Below are positions 11,695 through 22,256 of a stretch of DNA of 64,000 nucleotides, piece by piece. Under the pieces are notes generated by a model. It searched no databases. It was not told the DNA's origin and saw nothing but the letters and a program-made list of their open reading frames with translations. The DNA is taken from assembly GCF_958295425.1 (NCBI RefSeq), contig NC_081142.1, positions 24,836,469 to 24,900,468 of the forward strand, read 5' to 3'. Origin of the DNA: Solea solea (taxonomy: Eukaryota; Chordata; Actinopteri; Pleuronectiformes; Soleidae). Both the position numbers and the translations under genes were made by a program. Every line of letters starts with the position of its first letter. Position 1 is the first letter of the stretch.

Positions 11695-12004
11695 ACAGGG
11701 AAACCAGCTCCCACTTTTGGTTCCAAACATCCTGAACATTTTCAGGAGGACAATAAATCAGCAGCCGGGAACACACAGGTCGTTATAAATAGGTCTGGAT
11801 CCATCAACAGTGAGCTGCTCAGCTGTTCTCACACACACACACACACATACACATACATACACTGCACAAACCAGGTGGAGTGTGCAGACGTTCAATTCAT
11901 TGTATGGTTCCTTGCATCGCAGCCTTTCCTCACACTTCACACCTCACACTTGACACTCATGGTCCATGATTACAGAGAAAGCAAAGGGGATGATGGGTAC
12001 TTAC

Positions 12005-12036
12005 AAACTGCCTCTCCTGGGAAGGCTCAGCTCCTT
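12005..12036 (-). CDS. mast3: mast3 shared 32-nt exon encoding KELSLPRRGS
   Basis: This very short coding exon has an acceptor preceded by CTTTTCTCTCTTCTTTCAG and a consensus donor GTAAGT at 12004. It reads AAG GAG CTG AGC CTT CCC AGG AGA GGC AGT TT, that is KELSLPRRGS plus two bases of the next codon. In MAST2 and MAST4 this block is followed by FCRTSNRKSLI, so the split codon is probably Phe, completed by a C from the next constitutive exon. It starts in phase 0, so both the 60224 exon and the short-isoform exon ending at 33184 can join it. RRGS is a basophilic phosphorylation motif. I searched the rest of the window by eye for the following CRTSNRK exon and did not find it; it probably lies left of position 1. 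Confidence 0.92.
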
Positions 12037-12810
12037 CTGAAAGAAGAGAGAAAAGATTAGACGTTAGACATTATTGATATGATTATTTGTTGCTGTCATT
12101 TTCCTTCACTGGTGTCACTGAAATGTAGTGACATTATGAAAGTGTTAATCATGAAGGTTGAGCTCCTTCAGGACATGTGTGTGACTCTTTTCTGTTTTAT
12201 AGAGAAGTATTCTGGAGATGAATTGATTGGTTTTTCACTCATCTTGTAGTGGATACACAAAAATACAACTTTGGCACACACACCAACCCTTTCATTGGTA
12301 GTGGATATGTTTTGGTTCAACGCAAATGATTTGAGAGGCACTTTTTTGTCTTTTCCCGCTGGCAATGAAGCAGCAGGTGTGAAACATGAGTTAATTACCA
12401 CCTTTTTAATAAACACACTTTTTTTTTTTAACAGTTTCTGTGTAAAACAAGTGAGGTTTCCTTTGTGCACCTGCTACAGGTGACCACAAGGTGGTAGTGG
12501 AGTGTCATTACAAGTCATGGGGTTGAAGCGGGACAACGGGGCTCACAGATTCAGACCTTGGGGAAGCGATCAGTCAGTAGATTCCAATGTGTTCTTGCAC
12601 ACAAACAAGCCTGGGCCACTCACTGCTTTTACACACACATTATAAAAAGTGTGCAAGCTCTGTAACAGTGACCTGACCGCTCTATAAAACAGACCACCAG
12701 CATTACAGCCAACCTGGAGAGCACCATCTGGCCAAGAGTATGAACGCCAGGTGCACAAAGTAGGTCAACACCTGGTTTTACTTGGAAATACACCTTTATT
12801 ACTGTTCTGT

Positions 12811-12832
12811 CCACACACACACACACACACAC
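12811..12832. repeat. (CA)n microsatellite
   Basis: CA run of about 10 units. Confidence 0.85.
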
Positions 12833-14321
12833 GTTGATTTAAATTGGACATTTGCTGTTTTTCTACATTAAAATTAGACTAATGATACAGAGACACGTAC
12901 ATAATTTGAATAACAAACTGAAGAAAGATAGAGTGATTATCTAATGAGAAGACCCCAGAATCTCCTGTGTGACTGAGGAGCAGACAAAAAAACTCAAGTG
13001 CATTATACTCTTATCATCCATCCACCCACACAGAGCTCTCTGATGTAAAATGATGCTTGTCTGAAACCCTCATCTGACACTTTATCTCATTACACTGTGT
13101 ATCTGTGTGTGTGTGTCTGTGTGTGTGTGTGTTGGAGCTGCTGTCAGAGCCGTCAGGGAGGATGCTTGCCCTCCCGCCACCTTACAAAAAGTAATGGCCA
13201 ATATAAAAACACATGCATACTGCCATACGGCCCGTCTGTGTTGTGACACGCCAAACAGGCACAGAGCGAGCAGTGATGAAATTATCCCCGATGACGGTGA
13301 GGATGAGTGGAGCAGAACACAACACAAAAAGCCTTGAAGCAATCTGCCCGCTGGAATACAGGGATCTATAATACGCTTTATGGCTGAGTGTGGCAGGGAG
13401 AGAGGGTCGGGGGGGAGTAATGTCATTAGAGAGATGGAGAGAGAGAGGAGAGAGGTGAATAAATGTAGGCTAAGAGTTAACAGCTTAGATGTGATGTCAG
13501 TGTCTGGACTCCCCGCACATACAGTATGTGTTCCAGTGTGGTTTCTTCTCATGTAGTTCACACAGAACACAATGCTAATGTGTTGTGCAATAAGATCACC
13601 TGCAAAAATGGTATTTATATCACTTTATTCATTCATAGCCTGGAGATATTGGTTTACTGCTGGCCTATTTGATAAGTTTGTGTTTGATTGAAGTGTTTTG
13701 ATTAAAGATCAAACACAATTGAATCTACTGACGGAGGCATCTTGGAAGTTCAGGGAGTGAGTGACTTGCAGAACTCAACATTGACCTTCGCTGTCAAACA
13801 GCTTAATAAAGCAGCACGTCGGGTTAGTTATTTTAAAATAAAACACAATTGACCGGATGCTTTTACCACCTACAGCCATTTCAAGCTGTTTCAAAGAGAT
13901 CATTCTCCAACTGTGTAACAAATATTAAGCTCCCATAAAGAAGAATAAACAGCATGACTCAGCTAAAATGCTGTTGCTGAGTTTTATTCCACTGTCTGTG
14001 CGTAACAGTTTGGACTGAATCAGATTCAGCATTTTTCCCTTTTCAATATCCAGTCCAGTGTTTTTGACCAGTATCAGACCGATACTGATACCAGGTATGG
14101 CATCAGCTCATCCCTCATCTTATGTGGGTATAAAACCACATTTAACAAACCTTTGAAGCACTATTTTCCAGGGATTCTGCTCATTTACCAACAGCCACAA
14201 ACCATCAGCAGCATTTACAAAAGAAACAGTTCCTTCAGGACTCGACAGTAACGTGAGAATAGTGTTCTTCTGACTAATGTCTACACAATGTCTGTGTCTA
14301 ACAAAGCTAATGTACATGCTC

Positions 14322-14358
14322 TGTGTGTGTGTCTGTGTGTGTGTGTGTGTGTGTGTGT
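14322..14358. repeat. (GT)n microsatellite, one interruption
   Basis: GT run broken by one CTG word. Confidence 0.9.
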
Positions 14359-14551
14359 TTGTTAAGCCGTTTCACCCGGGGGCCCGATCATAATGACATG
14401 TTTTAGTCGAGCTAAAAACATGTAATTAAAAGGACGATGCGAGGAAGCCGAGCTCCACCGGAGACAATTAGAGGTTCAGTCAGAATTTGTTATCAACACT
14501 GTGAATACTGATGAGGAAATGGTGACAACAAAGAGACTTTGCAATGACTGA

Positions 14552-14567
14552 CGCACACACACACACG

Positions 14568-14607
<40 letters not shown>

Positions 14608-14781
14608 TAGTCTGGTTTCCATGGCTTTAGAGGACATTACATTGACTTCATCCTATCCATACTACAAAGCTACACCTTACAATGTTATCATTTACATCAT
14701 GGGGACTTGATTTGTGTCCCATAAGGAAGACAAAGTCCCCGTAATGTGATTTAGATCCCACAACATGAGTAATACCTGGAG

Positions 14782-14826
<45 letters not shown>
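14552..14826. repeat. dispersed repeat bracketed by two CA arrays
   Basis: CA arrays at 14552-14604 and 14783-14826 flank a segment with AGAGGACATTACATTGACTT, ATGGGGACTTGATTTGTGTC, AAGTCCCCGTAATGTGA and GAGTAATACCTGGA. This arrangement matches a common fish repeat that carries CA at one end. It may be the same broad family as 16340-16480. Confidence 0.6.
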
Positions 14827-14830
<4 letters not shown>

Positions 14831-14984
14831 CATGGACAAGGCCACACTGACAAACAGTGCTGCTTTACTCTAATCTGAATCATCACCATCATCAAGTGTG
14901 TAAACTCTGTCGCACAATAAAAGAAGTCGCTCACTGCGTTTACATGACATTAGACAAAACATCAAACAAACAAACAGGAATGAT

Positions 14985-15061
14985 TGTGTTAGTCTGACTT
15001 TTAAAATACATGTCCAAATCAAATTGGGCTAAATCAAATGTCTCAAAGTCAGACTAACACA
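14985..15061. repeat. 16-bp perfect inverted repeat with 45-nt loop (MITE-like)
   Basis: TGTGTTAGTCTGACTT at 14985-15000 is the exact reverse complement of 15046-15061. Neighbouring GCGTTTACATGAC suggests a common fish MITE. Confidence 0.8.
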
Positions 15062-15091
15062 CCCAGATAAGGTGATTGCGAGCTGCTGCTT

Positions 15092-15265
15092 CAAAGGAGA
15101 GTGACAATACAATGTAAATACACTCTTTACTGTTAAATGGAGGATCTTAACGTGTTTTGGAAACAATGACATTGACTATAAACATGGTCAAATTCTGCTA
15201 TAACACAAATAATAGGTGTTTGTTTTTGGGTTTTTTAAATATCATTTTGTCAATTCCATGTTTTA
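15092..15265 (+). repeat. dispersed repeat, copy 2 of the pair with 6488-6730
   Basis: Same ordered words as the copy at 6488-6730, with a shorter spacer. Confidence 0.6.
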
Positions 15266-16288
15266 CAAATTCATACAACATAATGAATATGATGATTATC
15301 AATGCAACAGCCTTTAAAAGCAGGAAAAGTCATCACAGATGGTGATGATGATCTAAGGCCATATCTTATTTTCAGGTATTGGGTCTGGTTTTAGGTATGG
15401 ATGACACAAAGACTCTCAATGACCAGTGGCATGCTAACACTTAGCCACAAGCTCAACCAGAAACCACCTAATACTAAGAAGATGAAAGTTGTTTGGCGGC
15501 GTGAAGGCAGACAGACTTCTTTCAATAAAGAATTCCCCACTTGTCGTCTACTGCGACAAAAAAACCATCCCAGTGATGACTGACATGTTCAGAAAACACG
15601 AGGTTTTCATGCCATTGCCTTCTAATTCCCTCAGATTGTACTTTTACTGACAATGAAGCCATCACATGTCTGCACATGACACATGAAATCTCATCTGTGC
15701 AGGAAATGTTTGGTGTTATTGAAAAATAAAAGGAGAAAAAAAACAGAGACCCCGCCAAGTAGAAGTGACTGTAATTAATTGAACCTGGTGCAGCACAGTG
15801 TTGAGTCCAAGGAAGAAAAAAAGAGAAAAGAATTCCATGAACAACACAATTAACATCATCACGTCCAATAAAACACGCACAAAGACCAGAGAAAAAAAAT
15901 GATATTAAGACCAATAATGTGACACGACAACTGAAACAGCCCGTTACAAAAATTCTTGTTTTTTTCCCCCCTCCCATCCAACTGCAACCAGGGAGACAGA
16001 GAAACCTTGACCTCCACCATCAGCAGCTGCAACATGATGAACAGCAGTAATAATGTTGGAGATTCATGTGACAGCAGCACACAGAATAAAAACACAGCGC
16101 TGCAGTGAAATATGGCCTTGAAGAGGAAGAGCAACATAAAGCCGCATTAAGTGAATGAGCTAATTGCCTGGTGGCTTTCCGTGGACACGAGTGGCATCCT
16201 GTGAAAGCTCGGCTGATGTTTAATGGCTGTCGGGAGAGACTCTGAGCCACGGAGAGAGGGCCACTGGGACCAGTAAGGCTCTAATGGG

Positions 16289-16314
16289 GTGTGTGTGTGT
16301 GTGTGTGTGTGTGT
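16289..16314. repeat. (GT)13 microsatellite
   Basis: Uninterrupted GT run at the edge of a GGTTAGG/CCTAACC-type repeat (about 16340-16480). Confidence 0.9.
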
Positions 16315-16351
16315 TGCAGGTTTAACCTTTCCAAGCATCATTTCTGTATTT

Positions 16352-16475
16352 GTCAGGACCAGTGGTCCTCATGGAGACCAAAACCTGGTCCTAATGAGGC
16401 AGAACAAGGCATTATCCCACACCTTAGGCATAACCATTTAATGCCTATGGTTAACGTGAGGGACAACACGTTGTT
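16352..16475. repeat. dispersed repeat next to a GT array
   Basis: It contains CAGGACCAGTGGTCCTCATG, ACCAAAACCTGGTCCTAATG and AACCATTTAATGCCTATGGT, resembling the gene-dense fish repeat that abuts CA/GT arrays elsewhere in the window. Confidence 0.45.
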
Positions 16476-16538
16476 CAGCCAGTCCAAATGAATGGAAGTC
16501 AACAAAGTGTCCTGAGTAGAATAGCTGCACTAACCTCA

Positions 16539-16564
16539 GTGTGTGTGTGTGTGTGTGTGTGTGT
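16539..16564. repeat. (GT)13 microsatellite
   Basis: Uninterrupted GT run. Confidence 0.9.
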
Positions 16565-17050
16565 CACCAGGGGATGGTTGGTTTGGCTTTTAATCTTTCA
16601 AATGTGCACATCTAACTCTTCCCACATTAATGGCACTAACAGCCACTTAATGTGTGTTCACTCATTAGTGTTTGTGTGGTAATGCACATGTGAAGGGGGA
16701 GGAGCAGTCGTCGAATACAGGCTTTCTATATTAGATATACATCAGGATAAGAAAGTATTGGGCAAAATCCCCTCAAAACAGTTGGCCTCCATGTACCCGG
16801 GACAAAGAGATAGTTAAAGGAATACTTCACTGATTTGCTGACACTTGGGCCGAGACTTGAAACTGCAACGCAAATTCTGCACTTTTTAGACCCAACAGTG
16901 TCGGCCATCTTTGTATGAAGAGATTTCTCATCTCAGGGGAAACGAAAATACTTCCCTTATTCTAGTAAAACAAAGCTAAATGCAAATCTGTGACGTATTG
17001 CTTTAAGAACTGACTGGAGAAGGAAAAATCAAAAGCATTTATCATAATAC

Positions 17051-17091
17051 TTTTTTTTTTTTTTGATTGTTTTTTTTTTTTTTTTTTTTTT
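17051..17091. repeat. poly-T tract
   Basis: Two T runs separated by GATTG. Confidence 0.9.
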
Positions 17092-17266
17092 AAATCAGAC
17101 CTGTTTTGTGACAGTAGTGTGGTAACAAGGACAAACTAACAAGGACAACTTAAATAAGCTGAGACATACTTGGCGTACAAGCTGTTCCTTTCTGTTGTGA
17201 CGTGATGTCTTAGATTCAAGCTTTCTCCATTTACTGTTTCCATGCAGCTGTACTTTTCACTCCTCA

Positions 17267-17267
<1 letters not shown>

Positions 17268-17302
<35 letters not shown>
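17268..17302. repeat. (CA)17 microsatellite
   Basis: Uninterrupted CA run. Confidence 0.95.
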
Positions 17303-17304
<2 letters not shown>

Positions 17305-18485
17305 CTTCCTGTGGCATCTCACATGCAGCTGCAGGGTCTATCAAATGGACAAACGGATATCCAGAAGTGTACAATTATCCAGCGGGGTGCTGGAGCCTCG
17401 TGTCCCCTCCTTAGAACAGACACCCTGCTAATTAGTCTCAGCAACAATGAACATCTCTCTCACACACACACACATTAAAAAACACTAATGTGGCCTCATC
17501 AGCTTGTCTGTGCTCCAGTAGGACAACACTTCCTGGAGCGAGATGATGCTAAAGCCGCTATCAGCATCGGCAGAGGAAACACACTAATCCTAATTGGAAT
17601 TTACTTATTTAAATGAATTCTCCAAAGCCTCGACGGACGACTTTTATCTGCAGATAATATTGAGGTGTGTGTGTGTGCATGAGAGAGAGCGAGAGAGTGA
17701 TTGGCAGGTGGATTTGAATCAAGCTTCCCTACAACAATGACAAACAAAGAGCTGTCTGGTGTGTGTTTCATTATGCTGAGTGGGCCTGATCTCGTGTGGG
17801 ACTGTGTATTCAGCATCGAGACAGTGTGTAAGTGTGTGTGTGTCTGTTAACCAGGGAGACAAAAAGACAGTAGCTCATTAAGAGGTCTACCAGGATGCAA
17901 TAGCTCATCAGTGTCAATCACCGTTTACAGCCACAAAGCTTAAGAATCACTTTGATTCTCCGCAATCGGGGTAAACGGGTACAAGAGTAACTCTAAACTG
18001 TATTGGCCGATCCGTCAAAGAGACTCAGAAGTCATTACACTGACAATTCAGGGTTTGTGTGGTTCCTCACAGTAGGGGGCGCTGCAGCTCAGCAGGACTT
18101 ATACAGCATTGCTTACAAAACTAGCAACCATGAAAAGAAGACAACAATTTGCTGATATTCATGAGATAGTTAAGAATAGTTTTGAGTGTTTTCCAGAAGT
18201 GTCTAAGGAATTCAGAACATACTGTATGTACAAAAGATCCAATTATACATCCAGCCCCACGGTGAGGATCTTAATACTGGGCCTCAGGGCATTCACTGAA
18301 TTTACCCGGTTGATAATCCAGCCTTGATGTGCTTCCCACAGTTTGCCATCTAACGTCAATCGGGGGGGAGATTCCCAAGGGGGCACGAGATAACTGATGG
18401 AGTATACTGTAGCTCCAGGGCGTCACATACAGTGTTTTTATTAAAACGTGTAATGCCAACAACAGACTACAATGCAGACTAGGTT

Positions 18486-18755
18486 AGGGCTGCAATGATT
18501 CATTATTTTACGGTTACTAAATGAATCGCTAACTATTTTGATAATCAATTCATCTGTTTGTGTGTTTGTTTGTTTTTAATACATTTAAACAAGCTCAGTG
18601 ATTTTTCAGCTTCTTAAACAAATGAATATTTTGTGGTTTCTTTGCTCCATATAACAAATAAATCATTAAAACTGGATCATTTTGGTTTGTGGGCAAAAAC
18701 AAGACATTGGAGAAACATGTTGTTTGTTAGAAAACAGTGGAACATGTTTATCTGT
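18486..18755 (+). mobile_element. hAT-like MITE fragment (GGGCTGCAA family)
   Basis: It begins TTAGGGCTGCAATGATTCAT, contains ATTTTGATAATCAATTCAT and TTTGCTCCATATAACAAATA, and ends near TTTTGGTTTGTGGGCAAAAA. Other copies are at 19805-19950, 26262-26540, 40345-40695, 47690-47795, 58975-59100 and 61112-61442. The family is widespread in fish genomes by my recollection. Confidence 0.6.
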
Positions 18756-18779
18756 GTTCCCAAATCTTCTAAATGACCT

Positions 18780-18915
18780 CAAATACCTCCACATGAGGGC
18801 CACTGGAGCCAATCCCATACACAAGCAATCATCCACTCTCACATTCACACCTACAGTATGTGTAGAGTGTCCAATTCACCTCTGCATGTGTTTGGTTTTT
18901 ATGGAAACCAGAGAA
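18780..18915 (+). repeat. dispersed fish repeat (CCTCCACATGAGGGC family)
   Basis: It shares CCTCCACATGAGGGC and TGGAGCCAATCCCA with 9118-9225, followed by CATTCACACCTACAGTATG and GAGAATCCAGAGAAAACC. Confidence 0.6.
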
Positions 18916-18992
18916 TCCAGAGAAAACCACTGTCCATATTTCACATTGTGCAAAATTTGAAAACTCAAAGATGTAGCTTGTGTAATTTTGCT

Positions 18993-19018
18993 TGTGTGTG
19001 TGTGTGTGTGTGTGTGTC
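18993..19018. repeat. (TG)13 microsatellite
   Basis: Uninterrupted TG run. Confidence 0.9.
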
Positions 19019-19412
19019 CTGTAGGCCTGCACCTAAAGCACTGATCTATGGCGTGGCGTTCATGCCCACTTGCTTCATGGGAATTCTTTGTGAGTGACAG
19101 AGATGGGATTTGCACTCCAGCTCATCAGAGAGAGGGAGAGCAGAACAAACATAAAGATGTTTACATCAGCTGACATCTTTCTGCAAACTTGATGAAGGCT
19201 TTTGTGAGGAGGAGGAGGAAGAGGAGGAGGAGGAGAAGCTGGCGTGCTGTGATGATGTGTGTGACCCACATTTCAGACAGCAACTACAGCAGGAGACACA
19301 TCTCTCTGCTTTTATAAATTCATAAGGGCTGTGTGTGTTCAAGCAGCCTCACCGTCATCCATACATGTGGTGAAAAATGCAGTCATTTATATTCCTTTGT
19401 TGCTCTCTCCTC

Positions 19413-19437
19413 CTCTCTCTCTCTCTCTCTCTCTCTC
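19413..19437. repeat. (CT)n microsatellite
   Basis: CT run of about 12 units. Confidence 0.9.
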
Positions 19438-19804
19438 CATCCCTGTGGACTGCCATCCCTCGCTCACTGTTTGAGTTCATTATCAGGAAACCAGAGGCAG
19501 CGACTCCACCGTTCCGCCTGTCAAGTCTTTTCAGTCAGCTGAAAAACTGCTTCAATTTGCACCTTTCTGCAGCAAACCTCCTCTCTGTCAGTCTGTCCAG
19601 TCCAGCCTCTCATGTCTGAATCCAACAGAGGAAATACAAGCTGTTTCACTCCCGCTGAGTGGATTCACACCGACATCAACCCAAGTATTAACAACAACAA
19701 CAGCCTCTCGCTATGTACAAGCTAGAAGATGACTTCCTCTTTCAAATAACAACCCCACACCTGAACCACTCTTTTCTTACTGTCCTCATGTCAGTTGTTT
19801 TTGT

Positions 19805-19950
19805 TGTTAGCTGGAGCAAAGACACCAGAACATATTCACATTTAAGAAGCTGAAAAGTCAGGGAATTTTGATCCGTTTATCGGTTATCAAAATAGTTGAT
19901 GATTCATTTGGTCATCAATTTATTATCAATGAATCGTTGCATCCCCAGTT
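19805..19950 (-). mobile_element. hAT-like MITE fragment (GGGCTGCAA family)
   Basis: It has GCTGGAGCAAAGACACCAGA, TTATCGGTTATCAAAATAGT and GAATCGTTGCATCCCC at its right end. It represents the distal half of the family, reversed relative to 18486-18755. Confidence 0.55.
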
Positions 19951-20817
19951 TCCTCACCGAGCAGTTACATGTCCACATGATGATTGATTTGAGACAGTGT
20001 TTATGTCCAATGCTGAAATCTTTACCATTTGAAATCAAAACATCTCAATCTCAATGTTCATTATGGGAAAGACACGTTATTATTTGTTGAGGTCAAAAAC
20101 TGCAAACTTAATGTGACTGTGGTATATTATAAAATACACTAAACATACGTTTTCTCAACGATTGCAGTCAAAACAACGAACATTTCCACTCCAATGACAA
20201 AACTCATTCGTGGGAGCAGCAACAGCAATCAGGTTTCTTGAATGCATCTTGTAGCTGCTCCTCGAAGGTCAGGACTGTGAATCATTTACTGATTTTTTTC
20301 AAATTTTTTCAACCAAACATCAAAGTGATTATTGAGGAAATAATCTATAAAGGTTTTTGTCCTAATAATATTATAGTAAGTTGAAGCCCTAGTCAAAGAG
20401 CCTTGATCAAAGGGCAGGAAAAATGGTGGCAAAAAAAGGAATCTGCTGCCGTTACGTGGACAACTACACTCTGCAAATGAAATGGTGAGATTTTCATGAA
20501 AGTAAGAGCAGAGAGAATACGAGAGAGATGGAGGGAAACAAATATGATGAAATACTGAAGCAAGAGAGTGGGAGAAGAAAATCAGCAGGATTACATAGAA
20601 ACTCAGAGTAATCACACAGGAAGAAATGAAGGTGAACAGAAGAGGGAGAGAGAGTTATAATTAGATGGCAGGAGGAAAGAGTAAAAAGTGGAGGGAGTGA
20701 GACAAAGAGGAGTTTGATAGACAGTTTAAGAGGGAGATGATTCCCCGGAGAGAAGGCGGCACAAAGACAGAGTGACATGTGATCCGTGTGGATGCAAGCA
20801 CTCTTTCATTTCCTCAC

Positions 20818-20979
<162 letters not shown>

Positions 20980-21689
20980 CGGCCACTCACAACTCATCGT
21001 CACTGTTTCAGCTGAGTTAGAGTTAGTTTCATGAGTTAGAGATTACAGGAGGGTTGGATCTGGGTTGGAGGAGGAGGAGCTAACGTCAGTAGAGAACAGG
21101 TGGCCACTAAGGACTTACAGTAATTATCATCATCAGTTTGACAAAAGGCTCTGATTTTAGTTCTTATTTAAATTGGGGCAGTACACACACACACATATGG
21201 ATGTAAAAAGCCAATTAACATGTTGTTTGGTTGCTCCAGGGGGAGCAGGAATCTGGCTGAAAGCAATTTGATGTCTGCCTATGCTTCTCCAGGCCGTCCA
21301 TTCATCACACTGTGTCGTCACTATGCACACCATCACTGCAGGAATTTGTTTTATTTAAGTCTGGAACTGTGACGATCATTGTTGAGCTTTTGAGTCAATT
21401 TGGTTTTGCTGAGGGTTGTGACAACAGTTGAGTCTAAAGTGACTTAATAGTTTTCTAGGGGATGCGTTGACCTTGCGCGACCTTAAAGGGATACAGTAGT
21501 TCAGTTTTTGTTGGAAGCCTGGTTGCATAAGGTTGTAAATTGCTCTCACTATAAATGGCTGCCAGGAGGGACACAAGGAAAAAATGACAAAAAAAAACAA
21601 AAAAACATATACAATCTATCTACAGGTCAAATACATGTTATAATCAGAATATGTTGTGTTGCTTTGTAAACCACTCACTCTCTCACAGC

Positions 21690-22065
21690 AAAGTGACAAA
21701 GTCCATGGACAAAAATCAGTGATTTGACATCACAGCACACAGGAGGTGCTACTGCTGCCTCCATTAGTTACTTGAAAAGTGTCTTTTTCTGATTTCTGAC
21801 AAAAATCCTTTGTTTCTCCTCAGTGACACAGACTTACCAATCGAGACAGCAGCTCCTGTGCCCCTTACAAGCTTAAAATGCATATTTTCTTCTATGGTGT
21901 GGGAGAGTGAGCAGTTCACAAACTTCAGTTTCCTGCCTGTTGGAAGTGCTCTTGAACAGCAAGTTTTATGTGGCGACCATTTTTGCTTCAAACTTAAACT
22001 AAATCTCAGACTCAGAGGCCAGCTGTGTATGATGAGCTGTTGTGGAAATTGTGTAATTGTTAATG
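21690..22065 (+). repeat. dispersed repeat with GCAGCTCCTGTG core
   Basis: It contains AGACAGCAGCTCCTGTGCCC, AAGCTTAAAATGCATATTTT, CAAACTTCAGTTTCCTGCC and CAGAGGCCAGCTGTGTATGA. A related core lies at 31020-31110 (CCAGCAGCTCCTGTGTCCTT, GAGCTAAAAATGC). Probably a common fish interspersed repeat, class unknown. Confidence 0.5.
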
Positions 22066-22224
22066 AATAAAATACTGATCAATAAAGGCAGAACACTGAT
22101 ATATTACAAAGACCAAAGCAGCTGGACTAAACACACAAGGTTATAATGTTGCTTTTTATATAGAAATAAATGTTTTGATGTCAACCACAAAAGGAAAGAA
22201 AAGACATTGTCCTGAGGCAATAGG

Positions 22225-22230
<6 letters not shown>

Positions 22231-22256
<26 letters not shown>
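22231..22256. repeat. (TG)13 microsatellite
   Basis: Uninterrupted TG run. Confidence 0.9.

Larger units (their letters stand above)
2157..12004 (-). other. mast3: mast3 intron, about 9.8 kb
   Basis: Intron between the 32-nt exon and the candidate cassette exon. It holds (GT)15 at 2264-2293, a GGTTAGGG-rich dispersed repeat (2371-2545), a repeat at 3797-4195, (CA)n at 3673-3698 and 5198-5220, (GT)18 at 5478-5514, smaller CA tracts near 5640, 7346 and 11830, a repeat at 6488-6730, a dispersed repeat at 9118-9225 and the TTF-finger hAT remnant (10532-11694). At 2800-3600, 4200-5190, 5660-6480, 6900-9100 and 9230-10530 I see no coding exon, only AT-rich intronic DNA with small simple repeats. 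Confidence 0.7.
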
